Source of the DNA: Actinomycetota bacterium
Lineage (GTDB): Bacteria > Actinomycetota > Actinomycetes > Nanopelagicales > Nanopelagicaceae
Reading direction: 5' to 3'
Assembly (NCBI GenBank): GCA_947480375.1
Contig: CANKCX010000023.1
Location: forward strand, 1-7,995
DNA length: 7,995 bases
The notes under the pieces were generated by a model. The model did no database searches and was not told where the DNA came from. It worked only from the letters and a program-made list of their open reading frames with translations. Both the position numbers and the translations under genes were made by a program. Below, piece by piece: positions 5,297 through 7,995 of this stretch (the first letter of the stretch is position 1; every line of letters starts with the position of its first letter).

Positions 5297-6913
5297 TTAG
5301 TTATCCGGGAACATTTGTATGGCACTTGCCGGGCATTCCGAGACGCAAATCCCGCAGCCTTTGCAGTAATCCAAATCTATTTCGTAACCTAAGCCAGGAC
5401 CCAATTTCTTTATTGCATTATCGGGGCAGACTCCAAAACAGTTATCGCATTCGAAGCAGTTGCCACATGACATACAGCGTCGGGCTTCATAAAGCGCGGT
5501 TGATTCATCGAGACCTTTTACAACTTCAGAGAAATCACTTACTCGCCTTGAGGCTTCTAATCTTTCACGAACTGCATGCGGCGCATCGGTGTAGTACCAA
5601 GTATTTAAATCATTTATCGTCACAGGGGTTTTCTCTAGATTCACTTCAATTGATTTACCTTGAAGCCAAGCATCGATATTTCGCGCAGCTTTTTTGCCAT
5701 GCCCAATACTTGTTGTGACGGTGCGTTCTGCTGGAATCATGTCTCCGCCAGCAAAGATTCCTGGGTGTGTTGTCATCATCGTTGAATCAACTGGCATCGT
5801 GCCATTTACAACATCTAAATCTGCGCTATTTCCTAGAAGCGAGAAATCTACTTCCTGGCCCAAGGCAAGAATTAGCGAATCAGCTTCAAGATCTTCAAAT
5901 TCACCAGTTGGCTGTGGGAATCCGCTCTCATCCAATTGCATTTTCTCGACGGTTAATTTTCCACCGTCAACATGATTAACTGTGGAAAGCCACTTGATAA
6001 GAATTCCCTCTTCAAGGGCTTCAGTTACTTCAAGATCATTTGCTGGTGCTTTATCTCGAGTTCTGCGATAAACAACAATCGCTTCTTCCGCACCTAATCG
6101 CTTGGCAGTACGGGCCACATCCATAGCCGTGTTACCGCCACCATAAACGACAACTTTTCGACCAAGTAATGGGGGCGTTCCATTTTCGACATCGTGCAAT
6201 ACGGAAATTGCATCGAGAATTCGCGCGCTCTCCCCGGCAGGAATATATGCGCGCTTACTTAACTGCGCGCCAATTGCAAGAAACACCGCATCGAAAGCTT
6301 CGAGTTCATCATGCACATCATCGACGCGAGTATTCAGCTGAATCTGAACGCCCATCTTTGCTATGCGTGCAATTTCGGCATCTAAAATCTCTCTAGGCAA
6401 GCGATACTTAGGAATTCCGTATCGCATCATTCCGCCAGGTGCATGAGTCGCATCTTTAATTACAACCGCATGTCCAGCACGTCGTAGATGGTAAGCAGCT
6501 GACAAACCTGCTGGTCCGGCGCCGATAACCAAAACTTTGAAACCAGATTCTTTTGTTGGAGGCGCGATCTCCCAACCGTGTTCAATTGCATAATCACCGA
6601 GAAAGCGTTCAACCGAATTAATTCCGACAGCTTCATCTAGCTCTCCGCGATTACAAGCTGTCTGACAAGGGTGATAGCAAACTCGCCCCATTACTGCGGG
6701 AAATGGATTCTCTTTAATTAATTCATTCCAAGCAGCTTCATAAGATCCATCTTCGGCGATGTACAACCAATTCTGAATATTTTCGCCTGCAGGACAGGCT
6801 TTATTGCAAGGTGGCATCCGATGTAAATATTCAGGGTGTTCTACCCGCCAAGATCCTGTGTGATTGGCCAAACTTGAACCTACGCCAAGTGTGATTGCAA
6901 ATGGGCGTTCCAT
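5297..6913 (-). CDS. GltD/PadH-like NAD(P)-flavoprotein fused to a two-cluster ferredoxin (oxoacid oxidoreductase electron-transfer subunit)
   Basis: A 538-residue electron-transfer protein. Residues 30 to about 115 form the N-terminal Fe-S region of the glutamate synthase small-subunit family (C36, C40, C79, C83, C87). The FAD Rossmann motif is GAGPAG at 131-136. The NAD(P) Rossmann motif is GGGNTAMD at 258-265, and YRR (282-284) is compatible with NADP binding. GIFAGGD at 385-391 closes the FAD site. From 480 a ferredoxin-like domain follows: C486/C489/C492/C496 fit one [4Fe-4S] cluster and C517/C520/C523/C527 the second, with C480 and C483 extra. Directly after porB it most likely passes electrons between the oxidoreductase core and NAD(P), as PadH does in phenylglyoxylate:NAD+ oxidoreductase, with the delta-type ferredoxin built in. 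ATG overlaps the porB stop as TAATG, with a strong GGGGGA 6 nt upstream. A role in glutamate synthesis is unlikely, as no large GltB subunit is present. Confidence 0.88.
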   Translation of the reverse strand: MERPFAITLGVGSSLANHTGSWRVEHPEYLHRMPPCNKACPAGENIQNWLYIAEDGSYEAAWNELIKENPFPAVMGRVCYHPCQTACNRGELDEAVGINSVERFLGDYAIEHGWEIAPPTKESGFKVLVIGAGPAGLSAAYHLRRAGHAVVIKDATHAPGGMMRYGIPKYRLPREILDAEIARIAKMGVQIQLNTRVDDVHDELEAFDAVFLAIGAQLSKRAYIPAGESARILDAISVLHDVENGTPPLLGRKVVVYGGGNTAMDVARTAKRLGAEEAIVVYRRTRDKAPANDLEVTEALEEGILIKWLSTVNHVDGGKLTVEKMQLDESGFPQPTGEFEDLEADSLILALGQEVDFSLLGNSADLDVVNGTMPVDSTMMTTHPGIFAGGDMIPAERTVTTSIGHGKKAARNIDAWLQGKSIEVNLEKTPVTINDLNTWYYTDAPHAVRERLEASRRVSDFSEVVKGLDESTALYEARRCMSCGNCFECDNCFGVCPDNAIKKLGPGLGYEIDLDYCKGCGICVSECPASAIQMFPDN

Positions 6914-7908
6914 TACATATCCCCCATCAAGTTATAGCGTTCAATATTTTTATCCGCCATGCGCTGCAAATGGTTAATTACTTCATCGTTGCGTTTTGGT
7001 GAAAATAGATGTGAATAGCGTCCCTGCAATTTTAGATATTCCTCGACATCAACCTTTTTACGAATCGGTGTTGATGTAATCATTTCGCCATTGACCGCTT
7101 CAAAAAGTGGGAAGAGGCCCGATTGCGTAGCAAGGCGTGCAATTTTAATTGTGTCGCAAGATGCGCTGCCCCAGCCAAGTGGGCATGGAACCAAAATATG
7201 AATATATCTAGCGCCGCGATATTCCATCGCCTTCGTGACCTTGGCTTCAAGATCTCGTAAATCTGCAATTGATGCCGTTGCCACGTAAGGAATTTCATGA
7301 GCCATCGCAATTCTTGGTAAGAATTTTCCTTGACCAAAAACATTTCCCGGAGCGCTTCCAACCGCTTGTGTAGTGGCTGTGCGTGCAGCAGGTGGTGTCG
7401 CACCAGAACGCTGCACACCGGTGTTCATGTACGCCTCGTTGTCATAACAAATATAAAGAACATCATCATTGCGTTCGAACATTCCAGAAAGCGCACCGAA
7501 ACCGATATCTACAGTTGCGCCATCCCCACCTTGTCCAACCACTCGAATATCAGTTCTTCCCTTTGCCTTTAGTGCTGCAGCTACTCCTGAAGCGACTGCT
7601 GGCGCATTTCCAAAAAGTGAGTGCAACCATGCGATTCGCCAAGAACTTTCTGGATACGGTGTTGAGAAAACTTCTAGGCAACCAGTCGCATTAACCGCAA
7701 TTATTTGATCTTTGGCAGCCCGCATTGCGGTATCCAACGCATATCTTGCGCCGAGCGCTTCTCCGCAACCTTGGCAAGCACGATGTCCTGATGTAAGTGC
7801 ATTCGTGCGATCGGCATCAGATTGGGTTGATCGTTCATCGGCAGTAACTAAGCGATTTCCAACAGCAAAGCTTCCAATTTGATAAAACTTCAAAGGTGTT
7901 GTGGTCAT
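6913..7908 (-). CDS. porB: 2-oxoacid:acceptor oxidoreductase, beta subunit (pyruvate:ferredoxin oxidoreductase type)
   Basis: The 331-residue thiamine-diphosphate subunit of a multi-subunit 2-oxoacid oxidoreductase. It decarboxylates a 2-oxoacid and, with the alpha subunit, forms the acyl-CoA. The TPP/Mg site is GDG at 128-130 followed by N157 in YDNEAYMNTG (155-164). Four cysteines fit the [4Fe-4S] pattern of this subunit: C45 and C48 in CQGC, C77 in ATGCLEV, and C242 in VPCPLGWG. NATGCLEVF and PESSWRIAWLHSLFGNAP are strongly PorB-like. Residues 1-40 form an N-terminal extension before the first Cys motif. The substrate is probably pyruvate, but a PadI-like aromatic 2-oxoacid or branched-chain acid cannot be excluded from these motifs. 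ATG at 7908 is preceded by GGAG at 6-nt spacing and overlaps the upstream stop as ATGA; the downstream gene overlaps by one base. Confidence 0.92.
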   Translation of the reverse strand: MTTTPLKFYQIGSFAVGNRLVTADERSTQSDADRTNALTSGHRACQGCGEALGARYALDTAMRAAKDQIIAVNATGCLEVFSTPYPESSWRIAWLHSLFGNAPAVASGVAAALKAKGRTDIRVVGQGGDGATVDIGFGALSGMFERNDDVLYICYDNEAYMNTGVQRSGATPPAARTATTQAVGSAPGNVFGQGKFLPRIAMAHEIPYVATASIADLRDLEAKVTKAMEYRGARYIHILVPCPLGWGSASCDTIKIARLATQSGLFPLFEAVNGEMITSTPIRKKVDVEEYLKLQGRYSHLFSPKRNDEVINHLQRMADKNIERYNLMGDM

Positions 7909-7995
7909 CGTAAACTCCGTTCGCGTGCCAATTCGGCAGTCACAACTTCTTTATCCAAATCAAGAAAAGTCAGTTCACTTACTTCGTTTGCAAGC
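7905..7995 (-). CDS. C-terminal tail of the gene upstream of porB, probably the alpha subunit (partial)
   Basis: The last 29 codons of an open frame enter from the right edge and end in TGA at 7905-7907, overlapping the porB ATG by 4 nt (ATGA). The visible tail (ANEVSELTFLDLDKE near its start, ending ELARERSLR) is acidic then basic and carries no diagnostic motif. It is called alpha subunit (porA) because alpha usually directly precedes beta in these operons and the overlap implies coupled synthesis. A gamma subunit or an alpha-gamma fusion is the alternative. Confidence 0.55.
   Translation of the reverse strand, partial: LANEVSELTFLDLDKEVVTAELARERSLR

Noticed and set aside
5297..6913. Reading the flavoprotein as glutamate synthase small subunit (gltD)
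   Set aside because: There is no GltB neighbour, the gene is coupled to porB by TAATG, and it carries an added two-cluster ferredoxin domain.
7080..7694. Several open frames of 80-112 codons on both strands
   Set aside because: All overlap the strongly conserved porB coding sequence in other frames.

Overview
The window looks like chromosome of a streamlined, moderately low-GC actinobacterium, possibly a freshwater acI/Nanopelagicales-type lineage. This is an inference from three things: the actinobacterial character of the PabB-PabC fusion and ThrRS, frequent GTG starts, and tight packing with no spacer longer than about 110 bp. No 16S gene or other decisive marker is present. There is no mobile element, CRISPR array, rRNA gene or stretch over 300 bp without a gene.

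Layout: (1) 1-2523, minus strand: a two-gene unit, pabB-pabC fusion (folate, p-aminobenzoate) followed after 4 nt by thrS (threonyl-tRNA synthetase, which runs off the left edge). (2) 2524-2840: a 107-bp divergent spacer, then tRNA-Gly(GCC) and tRNA-Cys(GCA) on the plus strand. (3) 2891-3241, plus strand: a small stand-alone cupin of the type II mannose-6-phosphate isomerase family. (4) 3238-4611, minus strand: a tryptophanase that converges on the cupin gene, the two sharing one TTAA as both stop codons. (5) 4711-4785, plus strand: tRNA-Val(GAC), with a perfect hairpin in its leader. (6) 4822-7995, minus strand: an operon reading porA-like (only the C-terminal tail is in the window), porB, a GltD/PadH-like flavoprotein fused to a two-cluster ferredoxin, and a small secreted protein. 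Junctions are ATGA, TAATG and a 10-nt gap, so the four genes are very probably co-transcribed.

How the genes work together: the porA-porB-flavoprotein set reads as a 2-oxoacid oxidoreductase that carries its own electron exit to NAD(P). Electrons would pass from thiamine diphosphate through Fe-S clusters to FAD and NAD(P)+, as in phenylglyoxylate:NAD+ oxidoreductase (PadEFGHI), rather than to free ferredoxin alone. Tryptophanase beside it releases pyruvate, indole and ammonium, so its pyruvate could feed this enzyme. The two are separate transcripts, and the link is only inferred from adjacency. The least explained gene is the small exported protein at the end of the oxidoreductase operon, which has a basic two-cysteine C-terminal tail.
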